In this document: positions 7,804 to 8,071 of the stretch, one piece after another
How the letters are laid out: every line of letters begins with the position of its first letter
Numbering within the stretch: position 1 is the first letter of the stretch
DNA from: Steroidobacteraceae bacterium
GTDB lineage: Bacteria > Pseudomonadota > Gammaproteobacteria > Steroidobacterales > Steroidobacteraceae
DNA: 8,071 nt
Reading direction: 5' to 3'
Assembly: GCA_013044085.1 (NCBI GenBank)
Contig: JABEVI010000195.1
Span: forward strand, 1-8,071
The notes under the pieces: generated by a model
What the model was told of the DNA's origin: nothing
Databases searched by the model: none
The model's input: the letters and a program-made list of their open reading frames with translations, nothing else
Translations under genes and position numbers: made by a program

Positions 7804-8071
7804 TCAGTGTCTGCCGGGTCCGGTGCCGAGCCGCCGTGCCGCGGTGCGCTGCTCGCGCAGATGCTCCGGCAGGCTCTCGAACATGTGATCGAACATCGCA
7901 TCGGTCGTGGGCGGCGGCGTCGCCAGATACTCGGCCACCGCGGCGTCGACCTCGCGGCCGCATTCCTCCAGAAGTCGTCGTTCGCGCGTCGCGTCCCAGA
8001 GCCCGGACTTTTCGAGGAATCGGCGGGTCCGCAGCAGCGGCTCGAGGGTGCGGGCCCGTTCGACCTCGCCC
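7804..8071 (-). CDS. pdhA: 2-oxoacid dehydrogenase E1 component, alpha subunit (C-terminal part)
   Basis: The gene continues beyond the right edge; 88 complete codons (from 8070) and the TGA at 7806-7804 are present. The fragment reads as the C-terminal helical region of E1 alpha: the segment EPLLRTRRFLEKSGLWD, then ERRLLEECGREVDAAVAEYL, then a TPPPTTDAMFDHMFESLP stretch, and the tail EHLREQRTAARRLG. The pattern of basic partner helix, GLWD, EV..AV, a PPP segment and MFD.....LP is typical of proteobacterial alpha subunits of pyruvate or branched-chain 2-oxoacid dehydrogenases. The thiamine-binding GDG...N motif would lie outside the window. Its stop is followed after one base by the proposed TTG start of the beta subunit, so the alpha and beta chains of the E1 tetramer are made from adjacent, probably coupled frames. 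Identity rests on the C-terminus and the neighbours. Confidence 0.88.
   Translation of the reverse strand, partial: GEVERARTLEPLLRTRRFLEKSGLWDATRERRLLEECGREVDAAVAEYLATPPPTTDAMFDHMFESLPEHLREQRTAARRLGTGPGRH

Noticed and set aside
7803..7901. Upstream ATG at 7901 as an N-terminal extension of E1 beta
   Set aside because: The extra 33 residues overlap the end of E1 alpha in another frame, are Cys/Ser/Arg-rich and do not resemble the E1 beta N-terminus, whereas the E1 alpha frame there is clearly coding.
1..8071. Search for CRISPR arrays, insertion sequences, tRNA/rRNA, riboswitches, defence genes or phage genes
   Set aside because: Apart from four gaps of 1 to 32 nt and the left edge, the window is filled by recognised metabolic genes; no array, terminal inverted repeats, structured RNA or transposase-like protein was seen.

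Overview
This is a GC-rich, almost fully coding window of bacterial chromosome, probably from a proteobacterium and most likely a gammaproteobacterium. The evidence is an E. coli-like cofactor-dependent phosphoglycerate mutase, a very large NAD-glutamate dehydrogenase of the 180-kDa class, a heterodimeric (alpha/beta) 2-oxoacid dehydrogenase E1, and purine-rich Shine-Dalgarno sequences. The taxonomic placement is an inference from protein style. No mobile element, CRISPR array, RNA gene or phage signature was seen.

Layout: all substantial genes lie on the minus strand, so they are transcribed from the right edge to the left. In transcription order they are: the C-terminal part of a 2-oxoacid dehydrogenase E1 alpha subunit (8071-7804, cut by the window edge); the E1 beta subunit (7802-6825, probable TTG start 1 nt after the alpha stop); a short E2 acyltransferase with one lipoyl domain (6812-5667); the 1607-residue NAD-glutamate dehydrogenase (5634-811); and phosphoglycerate mutase gpmA (793-44). 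Gaps between genes are 1, 12, 32 and 17 nt. Strong ribosome binding sites precede E2 and the glutamate dehydrogenase. No promoter or terminator can be placed inside the run, so it reads as one transcription unit. At the far left, positions 2-33 hold what may be the last ten codons of a plus-strand gene converging on gpmA.

How the genes fit together: E1 and E2 decarboxylate a 2-oxoacid (pyruvate or a branched-chain 2-oxoacid; the sequence does not settle which) and pass the acyl group to CoA. The E3 lipoamide dehydrogenase is not in the window. The glutamate dehydrogenase oxidises glutamate to 2-oxoglutarate, which would regenerate the amino-group acceptor for transamination. GpmA interconverts 3- and 2-phosphoglycerate. 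This is a central-carbon and amino-acid catabolic cluster, not a defence or mobile region.

I do not see an undescribed biological system here. The points most worth a second look are the HRxxTG (instead of HRxxDG) active-site motif of the E2, the tight linkage of a 2-oxoacid dehydrogenase with glutamate dehydrogenase, and the TTG start of E1 beta. Three very long plus-strand open frames lie opposite the real genes. They are explained by codon-register mirroring in GC-rich DNA and were rejected.
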